This document shows positions 35,982-46,771 of a DNA stretch of 64,000 nucleotides, piece after piece. The notes below the pieces were generated by a model. The model saw only the letters and a list, made by a program, of their open reading frames with translations, did no database searches and had not been told where the DNA came from. The position numbers and the translations under genes were made by a program. The stretch covers positions 62,001-126,000 of the forward strand of contig CAMNST010000001.1 of assembly GCA_946555465.1 (NCBI GenBank), in the 5' to 3' direction. Every line of letters starts with the position of its first letter. Position 1 is the stretch's first letter. This DNA comes from an uncultured Clostridia bacterium. GTDB taxonomy: Bacteria; Bacillota; Clostridia; Oscillospirales; Acutalibacteraceae.

Positions 35982-36724
35982 CAACAGTAAAAAATATTTA
36001 TGACTACATAAATTCTTTTGCGCCTTTTGATTTGCAGGAAGAGTGGGATAATTCCGGTTTTTTAATCGGTGATTTCCGTAAGGAAGTAAAAACTGTTGTA
36101 TTAAGTCTTGATGCAACAAAAGGAGCAGCCCGTTTTGCAGAAAGTGTCAATGCCGATTTGCTTCTGACTCATCACCCTGTTATATTCAAAGGTATTCATA
36201 ATATAAAGAAAGATTCGGCAGTTTATACACTGGTAAATAATGATATTGCAGTTATTTGCGCGCATACCTCATTTGACAGAGCCATCGGCGGAATTAATGA
36301 TAATCTCTGTAAAATTCTCGGGCTTAAAAATGTTCAGCATATTGATGATACATTTATTGTTACCGCCCAACTCGATAATGAAATGAGTATTGATGATTTT
36401 GCACAATTTGTCAGCGAAACACTCGGTACGAACGGTATCAGATACACGGATACCGAAAAAACTATAAAAACGGTTGCTGTGGGCGGCGGTGCCTGCAGCG
36501 AATATATTGATACAGCAATGAAAATTTCCGATTGTTTTCTTACCGGAGATTTGAAATATCATGAAATGCTTGATGCTGCAGAACAGGGTTATGCAGTAAT
36601 TTCATCAGGTCATTTTGAAAGTGAAAACAAACCTTTTCTTATGCTTAAAGAAAAACTTGAGAAATTATTTACAGATGTAAATTTTATAATTGCTCCCACT
36701 GAAAATCCTGTATTGACAGTATAA
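35978..36724 (+). CDS. Nif3-like dinuclear metal centre protein (YqfO type, short)
   Basis: 248 residues. Metal ligands are in LLLTHHPVIFKG (His-His near residue 66), CAHTSFD (His, Asp) and, near the end, SSGHFESE (His, Glu). It lacks the central PII-like insertion of longer YqfO proteins. It was once annotated as GTP cyclohydrolase type 2; the true role is unclear. It is translationally coupled to trmK. Confidence 0.9.
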   Translation: MTTVKNIYDYINSFAPFDLQEEWDNSGFLIGDFRKEVKTVVLSLDATKGAARFAESVNADLLLTHHPVIFKGIHNIKKDSAVYTLVNNDIAVICAHTSFDRAIGGINDNLCKILGLKNVQHIDDTFIVTAQLDNEMSIDDFAQFVSETLGTNGIRYTDTEKTIKTVAVGGGACSEYIDTAMKISDCFLTGDLKYHEMLDAAEQGYAVISSGHFESENKPFLMLKEKLEKLFTDVNFIIAPTENPVLTV

Positions 36725-36777
36725 ATTATATTAACACAAATTTTATTATCATTATTTATTATAAGTTAGGAAATGCA

Positions 36778-38454
36778 ATGGCACTTGACGGAATATTTTT
36801 ATACCATCTGAAAAACGAAATAGCCGACTTTGCACTTGACAGCAGAGTTGATAAAATACATCAGCCGTCGCGTGATGAAATTATTATAAATCTTCGCTCA
36901 AGACAGGGCAGCAGAAAGTTGCTCCTTTCCTGCAATGCCGACTCGGCAAGAATACATTTTACGGAATTTCCACCCGAAAATCCGCCTAAACCGCCCATGT
37001 TCTGTTTGCTTTTAAGGAAAAGGCTTACAGGCGCATGGATTACTTCACTCGAACAGGAAAATCTTGAAAGAGTTTTGAGAATTAATTTCAGTGCAACAGA
37101 TGAACTCGGCGATAAAACAAGTTATTCACTCATTATTGAAATAATGGGCAGATATTCCAATATTATTTTTGTTGATAAAAATAATAAAATCATTGATTCT
37201 ATGAAAAGAATTGATGAAAGTAAATCACAGGTCAGAGAAATTCTTCCGGGTGTTACTTATACTGCTGTTCCGCCTCAGAATAAACTGAATATTTTTAGTG
37301 ATGATATTGATGTTATAAAAGAAAAGATAAAAAACAGCAGTAAAGGCATTTACAGGGCTTCTCTTGATACGCTCAAAGGTGTATCGCCGATTATATGCCG
37401 TGAAATTGAAAATGGTCTTTCGATAGATAACTTTAAAACACAGGCACTTAACCCTGTGCCGACTGCAGTGATAGTTGAAACACCGAAAGACTATGCTTTT
37501 ATAAATATTAAGCAGTACGATAATCTTGCTGAAGTAAAAACTTATCCGTCTTTCAGCCAACTTCTGGATTTCTTTTATTATGAACGCGTTCGCCTTATGC
37601 GTATTAAAGCCAGAAGTGCAGATTTGTTTAAAAAAATTTCTGTACTGCAGGAAAGAGCCGTAAGAAAAGCAGTGAACAGAACACAGGAACTTGAAGACTG
37701 CAAAGATAAAGATAAGTTTAAACTGTTTGGTGATTTGATAAATTCAAATCAGTACAGGCTTGAAAAAGGTATGCCGTATTACGATTTGGAAAATTATTAT
37801 GATAACAATAATCTTGTTCGCATACCTGCCGATATCATGCTTACTCCGTCTGAAAATGCACAGAAATATTATAAAGAATACCGTAAAAAACAAGTGGCAG
37901 AAAGCAAACTGATTGATTTTATCAATGATGCAAAAGCCGAGGCAGATTATTTTGAAACTGTATCGGATGCTCTTTCAAGGGCGCAAACAGACAGTGAAAT
38001 ATCCGAAATCAGAGAAGAACTTATGCTTGGGGGCTATATCAAAAAATTTTCAGAAAAAAGAAAAAATCAAAAACCGCTTAAGCCTTTGCACTTCAAAACA
38101 CGTGACGGTTTCAATGTTCTTGTCGGCAGAAACAATTTAATGAATGACAGACTTACAATGAAAACTGCCAAGAATTATGATACATGGTTTCATGTTCAGG
38201 ATTCTGCAGGCAGCCATGTTATATGCGAAACAAGCGGAACGCAGATAACCGATGCGGCTATTCATGACTGTGCAGTCATTGCAGCGTATTACAGTAAGGC
38301 GAGAGCGTCATCAAATGTTGCTGTTGACTATACGATTGTAAAAAATATCAGAAAGCCGAATGGTGCAAAAGCAGGCTTTGTGGTTTATGATACTTATAAA
38401 ACAGAGTTTGCCACACCTACCTTTGAAGAAACGGAGGCGCTTAGAGTTGAGTAA
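36778..38454 (+). CDS. rqcH: RqcH / NFACT family protein
   Basis: Ribosome-associated quality-control factor (558 residues) that directs C-terminal alanine tailing of stalled chains on the 50S subunit. The NFACT-N part opens ALDGIFLYHLKNEI and includes DKIHQPSRDEI. A helix-hairpin-helix and a coiled coil follow (about residues 270-420). The C-terminal NFACT-R domain has TWFHVQDSAGSHVI. Older databases call it fibronectin-binding protein. It overlaps ispD by 8 bases. Confidence 0.93.
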   Translation: MALDGIFLYHLKNEIADFALDSRVDKIHQPSRDEIIINLRSRQGSRKLLLSCNADSARIHFTEFPPENPPKPPMFCLLLRKRLTGAWITSLEQENLERVLRINFSATDELGDKTSYSLIIEIMGRYSNIIFVDKNNKIIDSMKRIDESKSQVREILPGVTYTAVPPQNKLNIFSDDIDVIKEKIKNSSKGIYRASLDTLKGVSPIICREIENGLSIDNFKTQALNPVPTAVIVETPKDYAFINIKQYDNLAEVKTYPSFSQLLDFFYYERVRLMRIKARSADLFKKISVLQERAVRKAVNRTQELEDCKDKDKFKLFGDLINSNQYRLEKGMPYYDLENYYDNNNLVRIPADIMLTPSENAQKYYKEYRKKQVAESKLIDFINDAKAEADYFETVSDALSRAQTDSEISEIREELMLGGYIKKFSEKRKNQKPLKPLHFKTRDGFNVLVGRNNLMNDRLTMKTAKNYDTWFHVQDSAGSHVICETSGTQITDAAIHDCAVIAAYYSKARASSNVAVDYTIVKNIRKPNGAKAGFVVYDTYKTEFATPTFEETEALRVE

Positions 38455-39127
38455 TATTGCAGTTATACTTGCTGCGGGTTCAGGTACAAGAATGAATAGC
38501 GAAAAAAACAAACTTCTGCTTGAAATTCTCGGAAAAACAGTTATTGAAAGAACAGTGGAAACCTTTTCAAAAATCGAAGAGATTGATGAAATCATTGTTG
38601 TTTGCAAAGAAAGTGATTTAAACAGTTTTGAAGAGGTTTTGGCAGGATATGATATAAGTTATTGCTTTGGCGGAGAAACCCGTCAGCAGAGTGTTATGAA
38701 TGCTGTTGAAACGATAGATGAATGCGATATGATTATAATTCATGACGGCGCAAGACCGCTTATCAGGCAGGCAGATATCAGAAATACAATAAATCTTGCC
38801 GCCGAAAAAGGTGCAGCCGCTGTCGGCGTACCTGTAAAAGATACTATAAAAGTTGTAAGCGCTGAACTGCAAATTCTTGATACTCCGGACCGATCAAAAC
38901 TGATTGCAATACAAACCCCTCAGATTTTTGATTTTGCCTCTTATATTAAAGCAATGAATCTTGCGAAAGAACAGGGTAAAGATTTTACGGATGACTGTAA
39001 ACTTCTTGAAAATGCCGGGGAAAAGGTTTATGTTTGTATCGGAGATTACGGCAATATAAAAATTACTACTCCTGATGATATTCCTATGGCAGAGGGGATA
39101 CTCAGAATGCGAGGTGACGCTTTATGA
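38447..39127 (+). CDS. ispD: 2-C-methyl-D-erythritol 4-phosphate cytidylyltransferase
   Basis: Third enzyme of the MEP isoprenoid pathway, 226 residues. The CTP-binding loop is [18 protein letters not shown] at the start, then [10 protein letters not shown] and [10 protein letters not shown]. The start is a TTG 9 bases after GGAGG, inside the end of rqcH; the next usable ATG would cut off the nucleotide-binding glycines. Its end overlaps ispF by 4 bases (ATGA). Confidence 0.94.
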   Translation: MSNIAVILAAGSGTRMNSEKNKLLLEILGKTVIERTVETFSKIEEIDEIIVVCKESDLNSFEEVLAGYDISYCFGGETRQQSVMNAVETIDECDMIIIHDGARPLIRQADIRNTINLAAEKGAAAVGVPVKDTIKVVSAELQILDTPDRSKLIAIQTPQIFDFASYIKAMNLAKEQGKDFTDDCKLLENAGEKVYVCIGDYGNIKITTPDDIPMAEGILRMRGDAL

Positions 39128-39591
39128 GAATAGGGCATGGTTATGATGTTCACAAACTTGTTGAAGGAAGAAAATGTATAATCGGCGGAGTGGATATTCC
39201 TCATGATAAAGGTCTTCTCGGTCACAGTGATGCGGATGTTCTGCTGCACGCAATTTCTGATGCTGTTCTGGGCGCCGCAGCAATGGGCGATATCGGTCAT
39301 CTTTTTCCCGATACCGATGAAAAATGGAAAGGTGCCGACAGCCTCAAACTTCTTGAGGAAGTGGTGAGACGGGTTAATTTAAAAGGGTATAAAATTGTTA
39401 ATATAGATTCAACAATCCTTGCACAGGCACCTAAAATTGCTCCTTATATTTCTGATATGAGAAAAAATATTGCCAAAGCCTGCTGTGTGGATTGCGACTG
39501 TATATCAGTTAAGGCAACTACCGAAGAAGGGCTCGGTTTCACAGGCGCAAAAGAAGGAATAGCCGCTCACGCGGTATGCATTATAGAATAA
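39124..39591 (+). CDS. ispF: 2-C-methyl-D-erythritol 2,4-cyclodiphosphate synthase
   Basis: Fifth MEP-pathway enzyme, 155 residues, a homotrimer with zinc. The zinc ligands are in GHGYDVHKL (Asp, His) and the later histidine in [22 protein letters not shown] and the C-terminal [16 protein letters not shown] are standard. With ispD and ispH it places three MEP steps in this window. A terminator follows. Confidence 0.96.
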   Translation: MRIGHGYDVHKLVEGRKCIIGGVDIPHDKGLLGHSDADVLLHAISDAVLGAAAMGDIGHLFPDTDEKWKGADSLKLLEEVVRRVNLKGYKIVNIDSTILAQAPKIAPYISDMRKNIAKACCVDCDCISVKATTEEGLGFTGAKEGIAAHAVCIIE

Positions 39592-39604
39592 AATGTATTT
39601 AATC

Positions 39605-39647
39605 AGCCTTTTGATGCTTAATTTATGCATCAGAAGGCTATAATTTT
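39605..39647 (+). terminator. terminator after ispF
   Basis: AGCCTTTTGATGC pairs with GCATCAGAAGGCT (one T-G pair) around a 9-nt loop and a T-run follows after ATAA. Confidence 0.85.
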
Positions 39648-39667
39648 TAAAATATTTGTTAATACTC

Positions 39668-39695
39668 TTGACAAATGGAAAAATATTGCTAAAAT
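39668..39695 (+). promoter_or_regulatory. groESL promoter
   Basis: TTGACA and TAAAAT are separated by 16 bases with TGC before the -10. The start is expected near 39702, just at the CIRCE element. Confidence 0.85.
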
Positions 39696-39703
39696 AGTAT
39701 TTG

Positions 39704-39730
39704 TTAGCACTCGACAACAAAGAGTGCTAA
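39704..39730 (+). promoter_or_regulatory. CIRCE operator (HrcA site)
   Basis: A perfect match to TTAGCACTC-N9-GAGTGCTAA. HrcA bound here blocks groESL transcription until heat or misfolded protein titrates GroEL. The hrcA gene itself is not in the window, and no second CIRCE is seen. Confidence 0.97.
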
Positions 39731-39758
39731 TTTATGACAACAAATTAATTAGAGGTGA

Positions 39759-40037
<279 letters not shown>

Positions 40038-40061
40038 TTATTTTTACTCGGAAAGGATTGA

Positions 40062-41708
<1,647 letters not shown>

Positions 41709-41728
41709 TAAAAAACATATGGAATTTT

Positions 41729-41768
41729 TCGGCAATGTGTGTTTGCACATTGCCGATTTTCCTTTTTT
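41729..41768 (+). terminator. terminator after groEL
   Basis: TCGGCAATGTG pairs perfectly with CACATTGCCGA, followed by T-rich sequence. Confidence 0.9.
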
Positions 41769-41817
41769 ATGCTAAAATAAGTATGTTATTTTTAGTTTAT
41801 ATTGTTAGGTGATATGT

Positions 41818-43527
41818 ATGGCGGTTATTGGTATTGATTTGGGAACAACAAACAGCCTCGCTTCTGTCTGGAAAGACGGAAAATCTGTTTTAATTCCAAA
41901 TTCTTTTGGTGAATTTTTAACTCCGTCGGTTGTCGGTGTTGATGATGAGGGAAATATACTTGTCGGAAAAATTGCAAAAGAAAGGCTCATTTCACATCCC
42001 GATAAAACAGCGGCTTCATTTAAGTCTTTTATGGGCAGCCGTATGCAGATTAAACTTGGGGATAAAGAATATGCACCGGAAGAACTTTCTTCCTTTGTTT
42101 TGAGAAAACTTAAAGAGGATGCAGAAGCATATCTTGGTGAAACTGTTGACGAGGCAGTTATCAGTGTTCCTGCTTATTTTAATGATAACGGCAGAAATGC
42201 CACAAAACTTGCGGGTGAACTTGCCGGGCTCAATGTTGAAAGAATAATTAATGAACCGAGTGCTGCGGCGCTTGCATATGGCATTTCAAAAGACAGTGAG
42301 GACACTTATCTTGTTTTTGATTTCGGCGGCGGTACGCTTGATATTTCAATAGTTGATATATTTGACAGTGTTGTTGAAATCGTTTCTGTTTCGGGTGATA
42401 ACCATCTGGGCGGTGATGATTTTAATCTTGCCATAGCAAATTATTTCTGCAGTGAAAACGGTATGGATTATGATATGCTTCCTAATGAAGTTAAAGCAAT
42501 TCTTATCAAACAGGCAGAACAGTGCAAAATTTCTTTGTCGACACAGGAAAAAGCTGCTGTAATGCTTAATTACAACGAGAAAGATTACACGCTTATTCTT
42601 GATAACAATAAACTTTTAAGTATAACAGCCAATCTTTTTGAACGCATCAAAAAGCCGATTTTAAAAGCACTTGGCGATGCTTCGCTTTATGCAGATGATA
42701 TTTCGGATGTTATACTTGTCGGCGGTTCTTCGCATATGCTTCTTGTGCAGAAATTTCTTGAAAGCCTCTTTGACCGCGATGTAACTGTTTCTGTTTCACC
42801 TGATACTGCCGTTGCAGTCGGTGTGGGTGTGGCAGTCGGAATTAAAGAGAGAAATGAAGATATTAAAGATGTTATTCTGACAGATATCTGCCCGTTTACG
42901 CTTGGCGTTAATATTCATAATGAAAATGATCCGGATAATTGTTTTTTCAGCCCGCTTATTGAGCGTAATACGACGCTGCCGGCAAGTTATGAAACGGTTT
43001 TGTGCACTGTATGCGACAACCAGCGTGAATTATGTGTAAAAATTGCGCAGGGCGAAAAAATGTATTTTAACAACAACCTTTATCTCGGCGAAGTAACAAT
43101 GAATGTTCCGCCGCGTCCGGCAGGAAAAGAAAAAATACTCGTCAGACTTACATATGATATTAACGGCATACTTCAGATTGATGTAAAAAGTATGACTTCC
43201 GGAAAAAGCAAAAGCAAAACCATCATCAATAATTCAAGGCTCAGCGAAAAAGAAGTTCAGAAAAAAATAAAAGAACTTGAAAAAATAAAAGTTCATCCGC
43301 GTGAACTGGATAAAAATAAATTTCTTGTTGCCCGTGCCGAAAGATTATATGAAGAGGCAAGGGGAGATGAAAGAGAATATATTCTACGCGGAATTGATTA
43401 TTTCAATTCTGCACTTGCATCACAGGATAAAAGAAAAATCCGTGCTGCAGGCGAAAGTTTCAAAAAATTTCTTGACGGCATTGAAAATAATCTGAACAAT
43501 CCGTTTGGTAATTTCTATGAGGAGTGA
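41818..43527 (+). CDS. Hsp70-family chaperone, HscC type
   Basis: 569 residues, clearly DnaK-like but short. The ATPase domain shows GIDLGTTNSLASVW at the N-terminus, VFDFGGGTLDISIVD, and the adenosine motif VILVGGSSHMLLVQ. The substrate-binding part begins near TDICPFTLGVNIH. The C-terminal lid is reduced compared with DnaK. The ATG used lies 6 bases after AGGTG; a GTG three codons earlier overlaps that site. The next gene encodes a degenerate J-protein and is almost certainly its partner. It is not in a grpE-dnaK-dnaJ operon. Confidence 0.9.
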   Translation: MAVIGIDLGTTNSLASVWKDGKSVLIPNSFGEFLTPSVVGVDDEGNILVGKIAKERLISHPDKTAASFKSFMGSRMQIKLGDKEYAPEELSSFVLRKLKEDAEAYLGETVDEAVISVPAYFNDNGRNATKLAGELAGLNVERIINEPSAAALAYGISKDSEDTYLVFDFGGGTLDISIVDIFDSVVEIVSVSGDNHLGGDDFNLAIANYFCSENGMDYDMLPNEVKAILIKQAEQCKISLSTQEKAAVMLNYNEKDYTLILDNNKLLSITANLFERIKKPILKALGDASLYADDISDVILVGGSSHMLLVQKFLESLFDRDVTVSVSPDTAVAVGVGVAVGIKERNEDIKDVILTDICPFTLGVNIHNENDPDNCFFSPLIERNTTLPASYETVLCTVCDNQRELCVKIAQGEKMYFNNNLYLGEVTMNVPPRPAGKEKILVRLTYDINGILQIDVKSMTSGKSKSKTIINNSRLSEKEVQKKIKELEKIKVHPRELDKNKFLVARAERLYEEARGDEREYILRGIDYFNSALASQDKRKIRAAGESFKKFLDGIENNLNNPFGNFYEE

Positions 43528-43531
43528 ACCT

Positions 43532-44317
43532 ATGATAGATTGGAATATACTGGGCATTGATCCGACCGATAATATAAAAGAAATAAAAAAAGCATATGCA
43601 TCCAAAGCAAAAGAATATCATCCTGAAGATTGTCCCGAAGAATTTGAAAGACTTCATTCATCTTATAAAGAAGCACTGGCGTTTGCAAAATCTGCCGGAA
43701 AATCTTCTGTACCCGGCAAAAATGCACCGCTTGAATCTTTAGTTACTGAAGAAGAAAATGAAGTATCAGAAAATGAGAACAGTTTTGATTTTTCGCAAAT
43801 TAAGGTTAGTGATGAGCAACCTGCCGATTATGCAGAAGCAAAAAAAGATGACGAAGTTTCATTTGATTTTAAAGATGAGATGGACAATTATCACCGTGAA
43901 CACGATGGTGCTGTTATTGAAAAAACGCAGAAAATTATTGAATCGGCTGATAAAATTATCTGTGATAATTCCGGTGTTGATAAATATGATTTATGGAAAT
44001 CTCTTTTTGACACCGAGGATTTCAAATCAGTGAAGAATGAAAAAATATTTGTAGATATTTTCAGTCAATCACTGATAAACCGCCGTCTCGGGGACGACAG
44101 TATAAAGGCGATTGACGAAGAGTTTTCTTTGGAGCGGATAACGGCTGAAGTTGACAGAGGTATATATGACCCGCTTTGCGATGTTATGTTTGAACACCGT
44201 TCCCGAATTCAGAAAATTAAAAATGACCGTAAAAGAAAAATCACACAGGCCATTTTGAGTATCGCTGCTGCTGCGGTTTTTGTTTTAAAAATTCTTCACC
44301 GGTCCGGTCTGTTCTGA
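43532..44317 (+). CDS. membrane-anchored degenerate J-domain protein
   Basis: 261 residues. The N-terminal ~60 resemble a J domain (WNILGIDPTDNIKEIKKAYASKAKEYHPEDCPEEFERLHSSYKEAL), but the HPD tripeptide is HPE. A long acidic middle (about 65-120) and a helical part follow, then one membrane segment near the end (AILSIAAAAVFVLKIL). This layout matches J-like partners (DjlB/DjlC style) encoded beside HscC. AGGAGTG is 7 bases before the ATG. The gap to the Hsp70 gene is 4 bases. Confidence 0.82.
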   Translation: MIDWNILGIDPTDNIKEIKKAYASKAKEYHPEDCPEEFERLHSSYKEALAFAKSAGKSSVPGKNAPLESLVTEEENEVSENENSFDFSQIKVSDEQPADYAEAKKDDEVSFDFKDEMDNYHREHDGAVIEKTQKIIESADKIICDNSGVDKYDLWKSLFDTEDFKSVKNEKIFVDIFSQSLINRRLGDDSIKAIDEEFSLERITAEVDRGIYDPLCDVMFEHRSRIQKIKNDRKRKITQAILSIAAAAVFVLKILHRSGLF

Positions 44318-44345
44318 TTTCAATATTTTTCCTGTGAAAAATATG

Positions 44346-44374
44346 TTGACTTTTATAAAATATTGTATTATAAT
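44346..44374 (+). promoter_or_regulatory. promoter of the T-box leader
   Basis: TTGACT and TATAAT are separated by 17 bases; transcription should start near 44381. Confidence 0.85.
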
Positions 44375-44380
44375 TATTGC

Positions 44381-44645
44381 AATAAATTGATAAACGCGTT
44401 GATGAGAATACGTTTTATTTATTCAACTGTTTAAGAGAGCCGCCGTTTGGTGTGAGGCGGTACAGCGGTAAATAAAATATCCTCTCTGAGTGGCTGTGCC
44501 GAAACGATAAGTAAGCACAGACGGCTTCCACCGTTATCGGGATAGTGTATTTTAGTACATAAAGTGCGTTATTTATTAACGAAAAAGAGTGGTACCACGG
44601 TAATTTGCCGCCTCTTTGTCCTTTCGGGCAGAGAGGCGTTTTTAT
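44381..44645 (+). promoter_or_regulatory. T-box leader (tRNA-sensing riboswitch)
   Basis: Features seen in order: GATGAGA near the base of stem I (about 44400), a stem-I helix GTTTTATTTA/TAAATAAAA, AGAGAGCCGCC...TTGGTGTGAGGCGG (distal AG bulge and GGTG loop), CTCTGAGTGG closing stem I, and the T-box GAGTGGTACCACGG at 44587-44600. The terminator is CGCCTCT/AGAGGCG (44609-44615 with 44632-44638) and five Ts. AAAGAG upstream of the T-box can pair with CTCTTT of the terminator to form the antiterminator. The specifier lies in the TATCCTCTCTGAG stretch; AUC (Ile) and CUC (Leu) are candidates, and I cannot fix it by eye. Confidence 0.92.
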
Positions 44646-44685
44646 TTGTCCAAAATTTTTTCGGCGCACGGAAAGAGGTAATTTT

Positions 44686-45261
44686 ATGACTGATTTAGTA
44701 GAAATTCGCTGGCATGGCAGAGGCGGTCAGGGTGCAAAAACAGCGGCACTCCTGCTTGCCGATGTAGCATTTAAAACAGGCAGATATGTGCAGGGTTTTC
44801 CTGAATACGGTCCTGAAAGAATGGGTGCACCCATTACTGCATATAACCGCATCAGTACAAAAGAAATCAGAGTTCATTCCAATATTTATGATCCTGATTT
44901 TGTTGTAGTTGTTGATGAAGGTCTTCTTGAAACAGTTGATGTTACCGAAGGAATTAAAGAAAACGGTGCGATCGTTGTCAACACTGCAAAATCACCTTCG
45001 GAAATTTCTGAAAAACTCAAAGAATATAACGGCAGAGTTTACACGATTGATGCAAGAAAAGTGTCAAAAACCTGCCTCGGAAAATACTTTCCGAACACAC
45101 CCATGCTTGCCGCTATCGTAAAAGTATCAGGTGTAATGGAAAAGGAAACTTTCTTTGCAGAAATGCAGAACTCGTTCTCACATAAATTTGCTTCAAAGCC
45201 TGAAGTTATTGAGGGTAATATGAATGCCCTTAAAATGGCTTTTGATGAAGTGAAAGAATAA
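44686..45261 (+). CDS. 2-oxoacid:ferredoxin oxidoreductase, gamma subunit
   Basis: 191 residues. IRWHGRGGQGAKTAALLLADVAF at the start, then GFPEYGPERMGAPITAYNRIS, are the hallmarks of the gamma domain of pyruvate/2-oxoisovalerate ferredoxin oxidoreductases. The true start is the ATG after AGAGG; an open frame upstream runs through the T-box terminator and is not translated. It is the first gene of a four-gene operon (gamma, delta, alpha, beta) under T-box control. Confidence 0.93.
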   Translation: MTDLVEIRWHGRGGQGAKTAALLLADVAFKTGRYVQGFPEYGPERMGAPITAYNRISTKEIRVHSNIYDPDFVVVVDEGLLETVDVTEGIKENGAIVVNTAKSPSEISEKLKEYNGRVYTIDARKVSKTCLGKYFPNTPMLAAIVKVSGVMEKETFFAEMQNSFSHKFASKPEVIEGNMNALKMAFDEVKE

Positions 45262-45273
45262 GGAGGTTATATA

Positions 45274-45576
45274 ATGAAATCTGATGTAAATAAACTCCAT
45301 CTTGATTGTTCATGGAAAGATTTAACAGAAGGTATGCAGATTTACGGCGAAATGACTTCTGTTGATTTTAAAACAGGCGAGTGGACTTCTGTTCAGCCTG
45401 AAATTGACGAAGCAAAGTGTATACACTGTCTTATGTGTGTTCCTGTATGCCCGGATAGTTGTATTCCTGTAATTGACGGCAAACGCGGACCTTTTGATTA
45501 TGACCACTGCAAAGGCTGCGGCATTTGTGTAAAAAACTGCCATGTTGGTGCAATAACAATGGAGGGGGTAAAATAG
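45274..45576 (+). CDS. 2-oxoacid:ferredoxin oxidoreductase, delta (2x4Fe-4S) subunit
   Basis: 100 residues. Two ferredoxin-type motifs, CIHCLMCVPVCPDSC and CKGCGICVKNCHVGA, carry two 4Fe-4S clusters that pass electrons from the TPP site to ferredoxin. AAGGAGG precedes the start; a GGAGGGGGT at its end serves the alpha gene one base away. Confidence 0.95.
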   Translation: MKSDVNKLHLDCSWKDLTEGMQIYGEMTSVDFKTGEWTSVQPEIDEAKCIHCLMCVPVCPDSCIPVIDGKRGPFDYDHCKGCGICVKNCHVGAITMEGVK

Positions 45577-45577
45577 T

Positions 45578-46759
45578 ATGGCAAGAAAAGACAGATTAAG
45601 CGGTAATGAAGCAGTTGCCGAAGCACTCCGTCAGATTAATCCTGATGTTATGGCTGCTTTCCCGATTACTCCTTCAACCGAAATTCCTCAGTATTTTTCA
45701 AAGTTAGTTGCAAACGGTCAGGTAGACAGTGAATTTATTCCTGTTGAGTCTGAACACTCGGCAATGTCGGCAGTTATCGGCGCCGAGGCTGCCGGTGCAA
45801 GAAGTGTTACAGCAACATCTTCCGCAGGTATGGCTCTTATGTGGGAGGAACTTTATCTTGCTGCCTCTAACCGCCTGCCTTGTGTTCTTACACTTGTAAA
45901 CAGAGCGCTTTCCGGTCCTATCAATATCAACTGTGATCATAGTGATTCCATGGGCGCAAGAGATTCAGGATGGATTCAGATATATGCCGAAAACAATCAG
46001 GAGGTTTATGATAACCTCTGCATGGCTTACAGAATAGCCGAGCATAAAGATGTTATGCTTCCCGTTATGATTTGTCAGGATGGTTTCATAACTTCTCATG
46101 CTGTTGAAAATATTACTCTTAATGAAGATGAAGAAGTTAAAAACTTTGTAGGCGAATATGAACCTGAAAATTATCTTCTTAATCCCGAATGTCCAATGGC
46201 TGTGGGCCCTTACAGCGTTACAAATTATTATTTTGAGGCTAAGAGAGCACAGGCTGAAGCACTTAAAAATGCAAAGCAGGTAACACTTGATGTTTCAAAA
46301 GAATATGGCAAATTAACTGGCAGGGAATATGGACTTTTTGAAGAATATAAAATGGATGATGCAGAATATGCCGTTGTAATTATCGGTTCTGCTGCCGGAA
46401 CAACAAAAGATGCGGTTGATGCCTTAAGAGAAAAAGGCGTAAAAGCAGGTCTTATAAAAATCAGACTTTTCCGTCCTTTCCCGGAAGAAGAAATCGCAGA
46501 GGCGCTTAAGGGTGTTAAGGCAGTTGCTCTTATGGACAGAACAGAGTCTTACAACAATTCATGCGGTCCTATCGGTGCAGAGGTAACAACTGCACTTTAC
46601 AGAGCAAAGTCAGATACACTTGCTGTTAACTACGTTTACGGTCTTGGCGGCCGTGACGTTAAGGTTTCAGATATGATTCATATTTATAATGAACTTGAAA
46701 AAATTGCACAGGCCGGAAAGGTTGAAGAACCTTACCGCTATATGGGCGTAAGAGAATAA
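45578..46759 (+). CDS. 2-oxoacid:ferredoxin oxidoreductase, alpha subunit
   Basis: 393 residues. Conserved blocks are LSGNEAVAEALRQINPDVMAAFPITPSTEIPQ, ESEHSAMSAVIGAEAAGAR and TATSSAGMALMWEELYLAA; the C-terminal domain contains IRLFRPFPEEEI and DRTESYNNSCGPIG. It binds pyrophosphate together with beta. Pyruvate and branched-chain 2-oxoacids are the likely substrates; the subunit alone does not tell which. Confidence 0.93.
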   Translation: MARKDRLSGNEAVAEALRQINPDVMAAFPITPSTEIPQYFSKLVANGQVDSEFIPVESEHSAMSAVIGAEAAGARSVTATSSAGMALMWEELYLAASNRLPCVLTLVNRALSGPININCDHSDSMGARDSGWIQIYAENNQEVYDNLCMAYRIAEHKDVMLPVMICQDGFITSHAVENITLNEDEEVKNFVGEYEPENYLLNPECPMAVGPYSVTNYYFEAKRAQAEALKNAKQVTLDVSKEYGKLTGREYGLFEEYKMDDAEYAVVIIGSAAGTTKDAVDALREKGVKAGLIKIRLFRPFPEEEIAEALKGVKAVALMDRTESYNNSCGPIGAEVTTALYRAKSDTLAVNYVYGLGGRDVKVSDMIHIYNELEKIAQAGKVEEPYRYMGVRE

Positions 46760-46771
46760 GGAGGCGGTTTT

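Noticed and set aside
44415-44669. 84-codon minus-strand frame across the T-box
   Set aside because: The region is fully explained as a T-box leader; the translation has no family features.
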